From positions 124,001-188,000 of the forward strand of contig NZ_RAPK01000009.1 in NCBI RefSeq assembly GCF_003610495.1: a stretch of DNA of 64,000 nt, given 5' to 3'. The stretch comes from Sinobaca qinghaiensis. GTDB lineage: Bacteria; Bacillota; Bacilli; Bacillales; Marinococcaceae. The notes under the pieces are model-generated. The model was not told the origin of the DNA. It did no database searches and worked only from the letters and a program-made list of their open reading frames with translations. Shown piece by piece: positions 9,152 to 18,212 of this stretch; position 1 is the stretch's first letter, and each line of letters begins with the position of its first letter. A program made the position numbers and the translations under genes.

Positions 9152-9700
9152 ATGCCTCCTATTTACTCTGACAGCTATATTCAATTCCTTATTCAGTTTC
9201 ACGGGCATCGTGATTACTTTGAATGCCATGAATTGTTAGAAGAACACTGGAAGGAAAAAGAAGCCGGCAGACGCGACAAACACTGGGTAGGACTCATTCA
9301 GCTTGCCGTCGGGTTATATCATCAGCGCCGCGGCAATTATGCAGGCGCAGAGAAAGTGCTCCTTCGTTCTTCAGGAATTATTGCTGAGCATTCGTATTCC
9401 CTGCAGCAGCTTTCTATCGATACAGATGAATTGTTAAACCGCATCTATTTACAGCTCGATCAGCTTTTATCCGACGATCCTTATTCGGATTTAAATATCC
9501 CCCTGACAGATGAAGGACTCGTTAAGCACTGTCAGGAAGAATGTGCACGACTCCGGATTGTCTGGCAGAATAAAAGCGATATGGCCGATAAGGAATTAAT
9601 TGACCGCCATACACGCCGGGACCGATCCGATGTGATTCAGGAGCGCGAAGAACAAAAGAAGCGAAAGCAGGCTGCGGCCGGCCGTTATTCCCCTTACTAA
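9152..9700 (+). CDS. DUF309 family protein (YpuF-like)
   Basis: This 182-residue protein resembles B. subtilis YpuF. It contains the DUF309 core: FHGHRDYFECHELLEEHWK near residues 14-32, with the conserved HxxxE-type helix, and WVGLIQLAVGLYHQRRGNYAGA near 42-63. The C-terminal 35 residues are rich in Arg, Asp and Lys. Function is unknown for the family. The ATG at 9152 is preferred to a GTG at 9143 because AAAGCGAG sits nine bases before it. It is divergent from scpA and converges on ribT, sharing a terminator with it; the same neighbours occur in B. subtilis. Confidence 0.85.
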   Translation: MPPIYSDSYIQFLIQFHGHRDYFECHELLEEHWKEKEAGRRDKHWVGLIQLAVGLYHQRRGNYAGAEKVLLRSSGIIAEHSYSLQQLSIDTDELLNRIYLQLDQLLSDDPYSDLNIPLTDEGLVKHCQEECARLRIVWQNKSDMADKELIDRHTRRDRSDVIQEREEQKKRKQAAAGRYSPY

Positions 9701-9715
9701 AGAAATTCCCATAAG

Positions 9716-9751
9716 AAAGCGTCCGCCTGTTACGAAGCGGACGCTTTTTTT
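9716..9751. terminator. Bidirectional terminator between ypuF-like gene and ribT
   Basis: AAAGCGTCCGC and GCGGACGCTTT form an 11-bp stem followed by a T run on the plus strand and preceded by A residues. It serves both converging genes and overlaps the last codon of ribT. Confidence 0.85.
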
Positions 9752-10112
9752 ACGTACTCTGGGTTTCTTCCTGCTGGCATGATTCAAGAAAGCTTTTTAC
9801 CGCGTCGGAAGGAACCATATTTTTTTGAAGGCGCTGCTGCATTACTTCCACCATTTTCCTGCCCAGACCTTCTCCCCGGTAGGATGGGTTAATACATAAG
9901 TGCTGCAGCCTGACCGTATTCTCTGTTTCATTCACAATACCAATAACCCCTACAATATCTTCTTTTTCCTTCCATAAAAAAAGCTCCCAGCTGCTTTCTG
10001 TTTCATACTTCTGCACGGTTTCAAGCAATAATTTAATACTCTTTTCTTCCGGCGTGTATGACAGCAGCCCCATTGCAATTTTTCGTTGTGCAGGCTTAAA
10101 TTTCATGAACAT
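9750..10112 (-). CDS. ribT: GNAT-family acetyltransferase RibT
   Basis: RibT is the last gene of the riboflavin operon in bacilli, and its exact substrate is not settled. The 120-residue protein has the acetyl-CoA binding loop YRGEGLGRKM near residue 78 and the preceding LQHLCINPSY strand of the GNAT fold. It starts with FKPAQRKIAMGLLSY, close to B. subtilis RibT. It lies 130 bases after ribH with a weak hairpin between, as expected for a distal operon gene. Confidence 0.86.
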   Translation of the reverse strand: MFMKFKPAQRKIAMGLLSYTPEEKSIKLLLETVQKYETESSWELFLWKEKEDIVGVIGIVNETENTVRLQHLCINPSYRGEGLGRKMVEVMQQRLQKNMVPSDAVKSFLESCQQEETQST

Positions 10113-10179
10113 ATAAATATATCCCTCATCACTTTCGAAAAATAGAAGATATGTGCTGCTTACAGAATCATGTCCTCAA

Positions 10180-10218
10180 ACAGCACGAAAACATGGCAGT
10201 TGGAACCGCCATGTTTCA
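10180..10218 (-). terminator. Weak hairpin between ribH and ribT
   Basis: AAACATGGC and GCCATGTTT form a 9-bp stem on the minus strand; the following bases (TCGTGC) are poorly T-rich. It may partly end the rib transcript before ribT. Confidence 0.4.
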
Positions 10219-10242
10219 TGATTTATCGATATTGTACATGAT

Positions 10243-10707
10243 TTAAAAAAGTTTATCAAGATTAGCCATTTCAATTGCTGCAAGCGCTGCGTCTGCGCCT
10301 TTATTGCCAGCTTTTGTGCCGGCTCTTTCCACCGCTTCTTCGATCGTATTTGTTGTTAATACGCCGAATATAACGGGAAGATCGTAATTCATTGCTACCT
10401 GTGATACTCCTTTGGCTGCTTCTGAGCAGACATAATCAAAGTGAGGCGTCGCTCCGCGGATAACGGTGCCAAGTGTAATAATTGCATCATATTTTTTTGT
10501 CTGCGCCAGTTTTTTGGAAGCATAAGGAATTTCAAATGCACCCGGTACCCAGACGGTATCGATATTTTCTTCTGTTACACCGTGGCGTTTTAATGTACCG
10601 ACTGCTCCTTCAAGCAGTCTCCCAGTAATAAAATCGTTAAAGCGTCCGGTAACTACTGCTATTTTTAAATCCTGTCCTGTCATAGATCCTTCAAAATTCT
10701 GTCCCAT
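10243..10707 (-). CDS. ribH: 6,7-dimethyl-8-ribityllumazine synthase
   Basis: RibH joins 5-amino-6-ribitylaminouracil with dihydroxybutanone phosphate, the penultimate step to riboflavin, and forms a 60-subunit shell in bacilli. The 154-residue protein has [11 protein letters not shown] at the N-terminus, the [13 protein letters not shown] motif, [22 protein letters not shown] and the C-terminal [14 protein letters not shown]. The catalytic histidine is in PHFDYV. Length is standard. It follows ribAB by 42 bases in the rib operon. Confidence 0.96.
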   Translation of the reverse strand: MGQNFEGSMTGQDLKIAVVTGRFNDFITGRLLEGAVGTLKRHGVTEENIDTVWVPGAFEIPYASKKLAQTKKYDAIITLGTVIRGATPHFDYVCSEAAKGVSQVAMNYDLPVIFGVLTTNTIEEAVERAGTKAGNKGADAALAAIEMANLDKLF

Positions 10708-10749
10708 GTCTGAAAACTCCCTTATTCTCTAATGTTATGCTGCATATAT

Positions 10750-11958
10750 TTAGAAGTGGAGCATGTGCCCCATTTTTCCCTGTTTGGTCCGCATATACCT
10801 TTCGTTATCCTTGTTAAGTGGAAGCTGAATAGGTACACGGTCGATCACTTCGAGATCATAACCCTTGAGCCCGGTAATTTTTCTGGGATTATTGGTAAGC
10901 AGGTTCATTTTTTTTACTCCAAGATCTTTAAGAATCTGGGCGCCAATTCCATAATCGCGGAGATCAGGTGCAAAACCAAGCTTTTCATTAGCTTCTACTG
11001 TATCATATCCCTGCTCCTGAAGTTCATAGGCTTTCAGCTTATTGATCAGGCCAATACCTCTTCCCTCCTGGCGCATGTACAGCAGAATACCGCTGCCTTC
11101 CTGCTCAATCTGATGCAGGGCTGCATGAAGCTGAGGGCCGCAGTCGCAGCGGTGGGAACCAAAAACATCTCCTGTTAAACACTCTGAGTGCACACGTACT
11201 AGTACGGGTTCATCCGGCAGAATATTACCCTTTACGAGCGCGATACTTTCTTTTTGATCAATAATAGAAGTGTAGCCGTACGCTGTAAATTCGCCGAATT
11301 CTGTTGGCAGCTTCACTTCTGTTTCTCTTACGATCAGCTTGTCTTTTTTATGACGGTATTTAATAAGATCTTTAATTGTAATCATCTTAATTTCATGTTT
11401 TTCAGCGATTTCAAGAAGCTCAGGGACACGGGCCATTTCCCCATCCTCTTTAATAATTTCACAGATAACGCCTGACGGCTCAGCACCGGAAAGACGTGCC
11501 AGGTCAACAGCCGCTTCGGTATGTCCGGCTCTGCGGAGAACGCCTCCCTCTTTAGCGATCAATGGGAAAACATGGCCGGGACGCTTTAGATCGAGCGGCC
11601 GGGTTTTATTATTAACAAGAGAAAGGATTGTATCTGCTCGTTCTTTGGCTGAAATGCCGGTAGACGCACTTTTGTGATCGACGCTGACTGTGAACGCTGT
11701 GCCGTGGGGATCGGTATTGTGGTCGACCATCGGCACCAGCTCCAGCTCACTGGCCCTTTTTTCGGTAATGGGCGTACATACGAGACCACGTCCGTGCGTG
11801 ATCATAAAGTTAATCGTGTCCGGTGTTATTCTATCGGATAAAGCGACAAAGTCACCTTCATTTTCCCTATCCTCATCATCGACTACGATAACTGCTTTTC
11901 CCTGCATTAATTCATAGATGGCTTCTTCAATTGTATGAAACATGGATTCATTTTCCAT
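10750..11958 (-). CDS. ribBA: Bifunctional DHBP synthase / GTP cyclohydrolase II
   Basis: This 402-residue fusion supplies both precursors of riboflavin. The N-terminal half is 3,4-dihydroxy-2-butanone 4-phosphate synthase, with [17 protein letters not shown] and the metal-site [11 protein letters not shown]. The C-terminal half is GTP cyclohydrolase II, with [21 protein letters not shown] holding zinc cysteines and [19 protein letters not shown] as catalytic block. It is the third gene of the rib operon. An internal ATG at 11943 is an alternative start. Confidence 0.95.
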   Translation of the reverse strand: MENESMFHTIEEAIYELMQGKAVIVVDDEDRENEGDFVALSDRITPDTINFMITHGRGLVCTPITEKRASELELVPMVDHNTDPHGTAFTVSVDHKSASTGISAKERADTILSLVNNKTRPLDLKRPGHVFPLIAKEGGVLRRAGHTEAAVDLARLSGAEPSGVICEIIKEDGEMARVPELLEIAEKHEIKMITIKDLIKYRHKKDKLIVRETEVKLPTEFGEFTAYGYTSIIDQKESIALVKGNILPDEPVLVRVHSECLTGDVFGSHRCDCGPQLHAALHQIEQEGSGILLYMRQEGRGIGLINKLKAYELQEQGYDTVEANEKLGFAPDLRDYGIGAQILKDLGVKKMNLLTNNPRKITGLKGYDLEVIDRVPIQLPLNKDNERYMRTKQGKMGHMLHF

Positions 11959-11987
11959 GATGCATCTGCCTTCTTTCTGTTGGAGTT

Positions 11988-12605
11988 TTACGCTTTTTTG
12001 TATTTGGTTTCAAGCAGACGCTCTGTGTATTTCATTAACACATCGCATTCTACGTTGATTGGATCATTTAGCTGCTTCGTAGATAAATTTGTTTCTTCCC
12101 ACGTATGCGGAATAATCGAAACGGTAATAGTAGATGCTGCATCGTCCACTCCAAATAGCGTAAGACTTATGCCGTCGAGCGTTACGGATCCTTTGAGCAT
12201 CATATAAGGCATCAGCTGCTCCGGTACTTCAATATGAATGTACACCGCGTTTGCCAGCGGCTCAATGGAAGCAATTCTTCCAGCTGCATCCACATGGCCG
12301 CTTACAAAATGTCCGCCGAACCGGTTATTGGCAGCCATAGCCCTTTCCACATTTACGCGGCTGTTCTCTTGAAGAGCCTGAAGACTGGTGCTTTTCATTG
12401 TTTCAGGCATGACATCGACCTGAAACATGTTTTCATCGAAATCTGTAACTGTCAGGCAGACGCCGTTAATGGAAATACTGTCTCCTTCTTTCATGTCCTG
12501 CATAATTTTTTCCGCTTTTATTTTCAGCTCCATATGCGTTTCATGGTCATTCATCTGGGCAATTGTTGCTTTTTCTTCTATAATTCCTGTGAACACAGCA
12601 TTCAT
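11988..12605 (-). CDS. ribE: Riboflavin synthase alpha chain
   Basis: Riboflavin synthase dismutates two lumazine molecules into riboflavin. The 205-residue protein has the two tandem lumazine-binding barrels: [15 protein letters not shown] with the [13 protein letters not shown] block, then the second [12 protein letters not shown] block near residue 145. The catalytic MFTGI start carries two extra residues here. Its ATG overlaps the end of ribD by four bases, so translation is coupled. Confidence 0.95.
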   Translation of the reverse strand: MNAVFTGIIEEKATIAQMNDHETHMELKIKAEKIMQDMKEGDSISINGVCLTVTDFDENMFQVDVMPETMKSTSLQALQENSRVNVERAMAANNRFGGHFVSGHVDAAGRIASIEPLANAVYIHIEVPEQLMPYMMLKGSVTLDGISLTLFGVDDAASTITVSIIPHTWEETNLSTKQLNDPINVECDVLMKYTERLLETKYKKA

Positions 12606-13690
12606 CCTTTCTTTGGAAAAGCCGTTATCTTCATATCTTCTCCTAATGTTTCAGTTGATTCCACTACCAGTTCTGCGGCCTCTTCCATAAGAGCGATGCC
12701 ACGTCCTCCAAAAACAGGAAATGCCGTTTTTCCGCCAATCAGCTTTGGGGCTATATAATAGTGCAGTTCCTGAAAAGCGGCTGCATCTAAAAAGCTGCCA
12801 TGTACAGCTGCCCCGCCTTCTACATACAAAGACTGTATATTTTTTTCTCCCAGCTTTCCGAGAAGAACAGGGATCGTTATTGTTTCCTCCTGCAGCTTTA
12901 TAATATCGGCTCCGGCGGCTTCCAAAGCCTGTTTTCTTTTCTCATCGGCTCCGCTGCCGCAGATTATCCAAACGGGAGCTCCTTTATCATGCAGCATTTT
13001 TGCAGTCGGACTCGTTCGCAGGGAAGTATCCAGGATAATTCGTACCGGCTGCCTGAACGCATGATCCAGCCTGACATTAAGAGACGGATCGTCAGCAGCG
13101 GCTGTTCCCGCACCGATTAGTATCGCATCGTGCTTCATTCGGTTTAAATGGACATCTTCTCTTGCTCTTTCCCCCGTAATCCATTTGCTGCTGCCTGTGT
13201 AGGAAGCCGTTTTCCCGTCCAGTGTAGCTGCTGCTTTAAGCGTCACGTAGGGGGTCGCTGTTTTCATATAGTGAAAGAAAAAGCTGTTTATCTTATCCGC
13301 TTTTTCTTTTAGTACTCCGACTTCCACGGTTATTCCGGCTGCCTTTAATTTTTCGATCCCTCTTCCTTTCACTTCGGGGTTGGGATCGACAGAAGCCACC
13401 ACTACTCTATCAACGCGGCTTTCGATCAATAGATCAGCGCAGGGAGGCGTCCTCCCATAATGGCTGCACGGTTCCAGCGTCACATAGGCCGTGGCGCCCT
13501 GCGCCTGGTCCCCTGCCATGCGCACAGCATGCACTTCTGCGTGGGGTGTCCCCGCTTTCAGGTGGGCCCCCATGCCGACAATTTGATTGTTTTTCACTAT
13601 TACAGCTCCCACTAATGGGTTGGGGGAGGTCTGGCCTGAAGCGGAAACTGCCAGATCCAGTGCGAAATTCATATATGTTTCATCGTTCAT
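12602..13690 (-). CDS. ribD: Bifunctional riboflavin deaminase/reductase RibD
   Basis: RibD performs the second and third steps of riboflavin synthesis. The deaminase half carries the zinc site HAEVHAV and the VTLEPCSHYGRTPPCADLL motif; the reductase half starts near residue 145 with PYVTLKAAATLDGKTA and has SKWITGERAR and YVEGGAAVHGSF. The ATG at 13690 is preferred over 13738 because known homologues begin here and the longer frame would start directly at the terminator T tract. The ribosome site (GGAAAGG) is twelve bases away. It is the first gene after the FMN riboswitch. Confidence 0.93.
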   Translation of the reverse strand: MNDETYMNFALDLAVSASGQTSPNPLVGAVIVKNNQIVGMGAHLKAGTPHAEVHAVRMAGDQAQGATAYVTLEPCSHYGRTPPCADLLIESRVDRVVVASVDPNPEVKGRGIEKLKAAGITVEVGVLKEKADKINSFFFHYMKTATPYVTLKAAATLDGKTASYTGSSKWITGERAREDVHLNRMKHDAILIGAGTAAADDPSLNVRLDHAFRQPVRIILDTSLRTSPTAKMLHDKGAPVWIICGSGADEKRKQALEAAGADIIKLQEETITIPVLLGKLGEKNIQSLYVEGGAAVHGSFLDAAAFQELHYYIAPKLIGGKTAFPVFGGRGIALMEEAAELVVESTETLGEDMKITAFPKKG

Positions 13691-13738
13691 ATTTATTACA
13701 GCCTTTCCCGCTGCCCCGTCCAACCAGCTTCGGAGCAT

Positions 13739-13774
13739 ATAAAAACCCCCGAAGGACTGTTTCCTTCGGGGGAG
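13739..13774 (-). terminator. Terminator of the FMN riboswitch
   Basis: On the minus strand CCCCCGAAGGA pairs with TCCTTCGGGGG around AACAG and is followed by five T residues. The 5' arm is also complementary to the first strand of the aptamer (14001-14010), which explains how ligand binding can switch between antitermination and termination. Confidence 0.9.
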
Positions 13775-13867
13775 TAATTAATCACGTTTAAATAAGCCCT
13801 GTAAAAAGGGATCAAAGGCCGCTTCTCTATGTTAAACACATAGTATCACGCAGCCTATTTAAACATG

Positions 13868-14012
13868 GTTTCCTTCTCCCATCCAGACTTTACTGTCGGC
13901 TTCGGAATTTCACCGAATCCACCGCTCTGCCTAAGCATTACGGGTCACGGACTAAAAAGAGAATGCTCTTTATCACCGCCGGTTGGGACTTTCACCCGAC
14001 CCCGAAGGAACT
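13868..14012 (-). promoter_or_regulatory. FMN riboswitch (RFN element)
   Basis: On the minus strand the conserved RFN blocks follow in order: GGGTCGGGTGAAAGTCCC, AACCGGCGGTGAT, AGTCCGTGACCCG, GGATTCGGTGAAATTCCGAA, GCCGACAGT and GTCTGGATGGGAGAAGGA. It stands upstream of ribD with a terminator between them. FMN binding should reduce expression of the rib operon. It accounts for most of the gene-free stretch 13691-14146. Confidence 0.97.
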
Positions 14013-14114
14013 GCCGTACGGCAGGTACCAATGTTATTTTCTAAAAGTATATACTTAATCATATGATAACCCAATGAGAATCGTCAACTAAAATGCCTGA
14101 CAGTTCTGTTATGT

Positions 14115-14143
14115 AAAAAAACCGGCACGAAGCCGGTTTTTTT
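14115..14143 (-). terminator. Terminator of ppiB
   Basis: AAACCGGCTTCGTGCCGGTTTTTTT on the minus strand forms a compact GC-rich hairpin with a T tract directly after the ppiB stop. Confidence 0.9.
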
Positions 14144-14146
14144 GCT

Positions 14147-14581
14147 TTATTCGCTCCAGACTTTTACTTCCTGCATAACGTCGCCCTGCTTGATTCTGTC
14201 TACCGTATCCAGGCCTTCTGTTACTTTACCAAAGACCGTGTGAACACCGTCTAAGTGAGGCTGTGGTTCAAAGAGAATAAAGAACTGGCTTCCGCCCGTA
14301 TCTTTGCCGGCATGCGCCATTGATAAATAGCCTTTACCGTGCTTATTAGGATTTCCTTCTGTTTCACATTTAATGGTATATCCCGGTCCACCTGTGCCGT
14401 TGCCGCTTGGGTCTCCGCCCTGGGCTACGAATCCAGGAATAACGCGGTGGAAATTCAATCCATTATAAAAGCCTTTGTTGGCAAGTGTTTCGAAGTTTTC
14501 TACCGTTCCTGGTGCATCCTGGTCAAAGAATTCAATTTGAATTTCTTCTCCATTTTCAAACTTAATGCTTCCTTTTTTCAT
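14147..14581 (-). CDS. ppiB: Peptidyl-prolyl cis-trans isomerase B (cyclophilin)
   Basis: PpiB speeds proline isomerisation during folding of cytoplasmic proteins. The 144-residue sequence has the cyclophilin blocks [34 protein letters not shown] and [12 protein letters not shown], with the catalytic arginine in FHRVIPG. The ATG at 14581 is preferred to a TTG three codons earlier; AAGGTGG lies nine bases before it. It follows lysA, as in B. subtilis, and ends at a strong terminator. Confidence 0.94.
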   Translation of the reverse strand: MKKGSIKFENGEEIQIEFFDQDAPGTVENFETLANKGFYNGLNFHRVIPGFVAQGGDPSGNGTGGPGYTIKCETEGNPNKHGKGYLSMAHAGKDTGGSQFFILFEPQPHLDGVHTVFGKVTEGLDTVDRIKQGDVMQEVKVWSE

Positions 14582-14639
14582 CACAATCAACCACCTTCTT
14601 TAAAATGTAAAACCCGGTTCAATAAAACCGGCTGTTCTA

Positions 14640-15959
14640 TTATACCCTCTCTGCTGAGCGAAGAGGCAAATCATTTCTTAATAAATCTTCATAGGATTCT
14701 TTTTTTATGACGAGCTGGACCGAACCGTTTTCTGCAAAAACGACCGGAGGTCTGGAAAATCGGTTATAGTTATTAGCCATGGCATATCCATAGGCACCCG
14801 TGCAGAAAACTGCCAGCACATCATCTTCGGCAATTTCCGGAAGAGGCAGGTCCCAGATCAGCATATCGCCGGACTCGCAGCATTTCCCTGCAATAGCAAA
14901 CGTATCTTCTGCTTTATCGTTGGCGCGGTTTGCCAGCACCCCTTCATATTCAGCATGGTACAGCGCAGGACGGATATTATCGGTCATACCTCCATCAACT
15001 GCAGCATACCTGCGGACACCAGGAATGTTTTTCTGGGAGCCAATTTTATAAAGCGTAGTCCCGGCATCCCCGGTCATTGCACGGCCGGGCTCAATCCAGA
15101 TTTCAGGAATCTTTAGTCCGTGCATGGCAGACTGTTCTTTCACCGTATGAATTAAAGAGGTAACATACTCCTCCGGCAGCAGCGGCTCGTCACCCTCTAC
15201 ATAGCGGATCCCGAAACCGCCCCCTGCATTGAGCACTTCCGGCTCGAAATCCAATTCTTCTTTCCAGCGGATAATCTGGCTGAATAATTTTTCAATAGCC
15301 ATGGAAAAACCATTCGTATCAAAAATCTGTGAACCTATATGGCAGTGGATCCCTTTTAGCTGCAGATAAGGATGATCTTTCAGACGCTTAATTGCTTCAT
15401 CTGCCTGTCCGCTCGTTAAATCAAAACCAAACTTCGAGTCTTCCTGGCCTGTGGAAATATACTCATGCGTATGAGCTTCAATTCCAGGGGTTGTGCGAAT
15501 CAGCACATGCGGGGATTTTTTCGTTTTTTCAGTCTGCTCCTTGAGCATATCCAATTCATGAAAATTATCCACTACAAAACACCCGACATCAAGATCAAGA
15601 GCCATCTGGATTTCCTCAAGGGATTTGTTATTCCCATGAAGGTGAACACGTTCCATTGGAAATCCGGCACGCTTGGCCGTCAGCATTTCTCCACCTGAAA
15701 CAACATCGAGGCTTAATCCCAGTTCGTCAGCAAGCTGAACCATAGCAATACAGCTGAACGCCTTGCTCGCATATGCCACCTGATACTGCATGCCTTCTGT
15801 TTCGAATGCTTTTTTAAAGCCTCTCGCCCGGCGCCGTATCAGCTCTACATCATATACAAAAACCGGTGTTCCGTATTCTTTCGTTATATCCATTGTATCA
15901 ACGCCGCCTATTTCCAGGTGGCCTTTACTGTTTATTTGGCTGGTGCCGTGTAGATACAT
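14640..15959 (-). CDS. lysA: Diaminopimelate decarboxylase
   Basis: LysA converts meso-diaminopimelate to lysine with pyridoxal phosphate. The 439-residue protein shows the PLP lysine in VAYASKAFSC, HGNNKS, EDSKFGFDL, the GIHCHIGSQI block, GGGFGIRY and the C-terminal CCESGDML and GAYGYAMANNYN. The ATG at 15959 follows GGGGGAAAAACT and matches the usual MYLHGTS start. In B. subtilis the spoVA genes and sigF operon separate lysA from the nucleoside genes; here pdp ends just 93 bases upstream. Confidence 0.95.
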   Translation of the reverse strand: MYLHGTSQINSKGHLEIGGVDTMDITKEYGTPVFVYDVELIRRRARGFKKAFETEGMQYQVAYASKAFSCIAMVQLADELGLSLDVVSGGEMLTAKRAGFPMERVHLHGNNKSLEEIQMALDLDVGCFVVDNFHELDMLKEQTEKTKKSPHVLIRTTPGIEAHTHEYISTGQEDSKFGFDLTSGQADEAIKRLKDHPYLQLKGIHCHIGSQIFDTNGFSMAIEKLFSQIIRWKEELDFEPEVLNAGGGFGIRYVEGDEPLLPEEYVTSLIHTVKEQSAMHGLKIPEIWIEPGRAMTGDAGTTLYKIGSQKNIPGVRRYAAVDGGMTDNIRPALYHAEYEGVLANRANDKAEDTFAIAGKCCESGDMLIWDLPLPEIAEDDVLAVFCTGAYGYAMANNYNRFSRPPVVFAENGSVQLVIKKESYEDLLRNDLPLRSAERV

Positions 15960-16052
15960 AGTTTTTCCCCCTACTCCCATTCAGTGATTTATATTGTAGC
16001 ATCTATTGGCAGGAGTACAAAGAAAAACTCTCGCAGTCGTTATCAGGGACTT

Positions 16053-17354
16053 TTATACGATCGTGTCATGAATAAGAGGCTCCGGCACAACTTCGGAATC
16101 AGAATATTCATAGGCTTCCCTGACAATAGCAGATGCTTCCGAAACATCTGTCTGATTAGCGTGAAGAACAGCAAGCACATCGCCTGCCTGAACGCGGTCC
16201 CCAATTTTTTTCTGAAGTTCGATTCCTACCGCATAATCAATTTCATCGTCTTTTGTTGCCCGTCCTGCACCAAGCGTCATGGCCGCACGTCCTATTTCAG
16301 AAGCTTTCATTCCGCTGACAAATCCATCTTTTTCAGATGTTACTTCTATTAGATGAGAAGCGTTGAGCAGAAGACTGGAATCATCCACCGACGAGGCGTC
16401 GCCTCCCTGCGCTTCAATAAACTGCTTCATTTTTTTCAGCGCTTCCCCATTATTAATAACCTGCTCCACCAATTTCACTGCTTCTTCCAAATTAGCTGCT
16501 TTATCCGCAAGGACAACCATGTGAGCGGCAAGCGTCACGCTTAGATCGTGAAGATCTTTTGGTCCTTTTCCGTTTAACGTATCAATGGCTTCTTTGACTT
16601 CCAGCGCGTTTCCGACAAAACGGCCGAGCGGCTGATTCATATCGGATATAACTGCCATCGTTTTCCGATCCAGTGATTTCCCAATATCCACCATCGCGCC
16701 TGCAAGTTCTCTCGCCTCTTCCACGCTTTCCATAAAGGCCCCGCTGCCTGTCTTTACATCGAGAACAATGGCGTCTGCTCCGGCAGCAATTTTTTTGCTC
16801 ATCACAGAGCTGGCAATCAATGGAATGGAATTAACTGTGCCTGTTACGTCACGAAGCGAGTACAGCTTCTTATCAGCGGGCGTCAAATTTCCGCTCTGCC
16901 CGGCAAGGGCAATCTTGTTCTGGTTTACGAGCTTAATAAATTCATCCTGGCTGATTTCCGTCTGGAAGCCTGTAAATGCTTCCAGCTTATCTATCGTTCC
17001 GCCAGTATGACCGAGGCCGCGCCCGGACATTTTTGCTACCGGTATGCCAAGTGCCGCTACAATGGGACCTAGAATAAGCGTTGTTTTGTCTCCCACTCCA
17101 CCGGTGGAATGTTTGTCCACTTTGACTCCTTCCACCTCAGACAGATCAAGCTGATCGCCGGAAGCCGCCATTGCAAAAGTCAGCGCAGCTGCTTCAGACT
17201 GCGTCATCCCTTTAAAATAAACGGCCATGGCAAAGGCTGCTGCCTGATAATCAGGAACCCCGCCCTTTGTATACTCGTTAATAAACCATTCAATTGCTTC
17301 CTGCGGTAATTCTTTTCCATCCCGTTTATCTGTAATAATGTCTACCATTCTCAT
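16053..17354 (-). CDS. pdp: Pyrimidine-nucleoside phosphorylase
   Basis: Pdp splits uridine, thymidine and deoxyuridine with phosphate, feeding sugar phosphates to DeoB. The 433-residue protein begins [16 protein letters not shown] and has the phosphorylase signature [18 protein letters not shown], the phosphate site [14 protein letters not shown] and [25 protein letters not shown]-terminal domain starts near residue 340. It is the last gene of the salvage run deoB-punA-punA2-pdp. Confidence 0.95.
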   Translation of the reverse strand: MRMVDIITDKRDGKELPQEAIEWFINEYTKGGVPDYQAAAFAMAVYFKGMTQSEAAALTFAMAASGDQLDLSEVEGVKVDKHSTGGVGDKTTLILGPIVAALGIPVAKMSGRGLGHTGGTIDKLEAFTGFQTEISQDEFIKLVNQNKIALAGQSGNLTPADKKLYSLRDVTGTVNSIPLIASSVMSKKIAAGADAIVLDVKTGSGAFMESVEEARELAGAMVDIGKSLDRKTMAVISDMNQPLGRFVGNALEVKEAIDTLNGKGPKDLHDLSVTLAAHMVVLADKAANLEEAVKLVEQVINNGEALKKMKQFIEAQGGDASSVDDSSLLLNASHLIEVTSEKDGFVSGMKASEIGRAAMTLGAGRATKDDEIDYAVGIELQKKIGDRVQAGDVLAVLHANQTDVSEASAIVREAYEYSDSEVVPEPLIHDTIV

Positions 17355-17381
17355 TGTATGCGCCTCTTTTCATTTAGAATG

Positions 17382-18212
17382 TTATGATGCCGGCATGCTT
17401 TTTATGATTTCTTTTACCAGCGAAATAAATTTAGGCTTTGTTCTGGCAGCTGTTTCCATTACTTCCTGATGAGTCACACCCTGCAGATCTTCGCCGACTG
17501 CCATGTCTGTGACGCAGGAAATGCCCAGAATATTCATTCCACTGTGCTGCGCGACGATAACTTCCGGGACCGTGGACATACCTACGACATCCCCTCCGAG
17601 ACGACGGAGCATAATTAATTCTGCTGCAGACATAAAATAAGGTCCGGTAATGCCGGCGTACACTCCCTGCTGCAGCGTTAAGCCTTCTTTTTCGGCGCAG
17701 CGATGGGCAAGTTTCTGAAATTCTTTATTATAGGCTGTACTCATATCAGGAAACCGGGGGCCGAATGCCTCCAAATTCTCTCCAATAAGCGGATTATCGT
17801 TTGTCATATTTAAATGGTCTTCTATCACCATTAAATCGCCGGGCTGATAGTTTTTATTCATTCCCCCGCATGCATTGGTTACAATCAGATTCTCTGCTCC
17901 AAGGCTTTTCATTACCCGGACCGGGAAGGTGACTTCCTGCATCGAATAGCCTTCATAGTAATGAAAGCGTCCCTGCATGGCAATGACCTCTTTTCCCTGA
18001 AGCCTGCCAATAACAAGGCGTCCTGCATGTCCTTCCACTGTAGATACGGGAAAATGTGGAATCTCATTGTATGGAATGTATACCGGCTCTTCTATCTCTT
18101 CTGCCAGATCCCCGAGACCGGATCCTAAAATCATGGCGACAGCAGGTGCTTTGTCTATTTTGGACTGAATAAAATCAGCTGCTTCGTTTATTTCAGTGGC
18201 CGAGATGCTCAT
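17382..18212 (-). CDS. Divergent purine-nucleoside phosphorylase paralogue
   Basis: This 276-residue protein is a tandem copy of the gene just upstream and clearly belongs to the trimeric PNP family. It keeps the phosphate pocket (GSGLG, GRFHYYEGY, GMSTVPE) and the ribose-side histidine (VTHQEV, His248). The purine-binding residues differ: the usual Glu of the YET motif is Met194, and the usual Asn of TNMA is Asp236. An Asn to Asp change at this position in mammalian PNP is known to favour 6-amino purines, so this enzyme may accept adenosine or another base. It starts one base after its neighbour's stop, so both are in one operon. Confidence 0.85.
   Translation of the reverse strand: MSISATEINEAADFIQSKIDKAPAVAMILGSGLGDLAEEIEEPVYIPYNEIPHFPVSTVEGHAGRLVIGRLQGKEVIAMQGRFHYYEGYSMQEVTFPVRVMKSLGAENLIVTNACGGMNKNYQPGDLMVIEDHLNMTNDNPLIGENLEAFGPRFPDMSTAYNKEFQKLAHRCAEKEGLTLQQGVYAGITGPYFMSAAELIMLRRLGGDVVGMSTVPEVIVAQHSGMNILGISCVTDMAVGEDLQGVTHQEVMETAARTKPKFISLVKEIIKSMPAS

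Noticed and set aside
17382-18212. Methylthioadenosine phosphorylase as the identity of the second PNP
   Set aside because: The overall sequence is much closer to its PNP neighbour, and the typical MTAP motifs around the base site are only partly matched.
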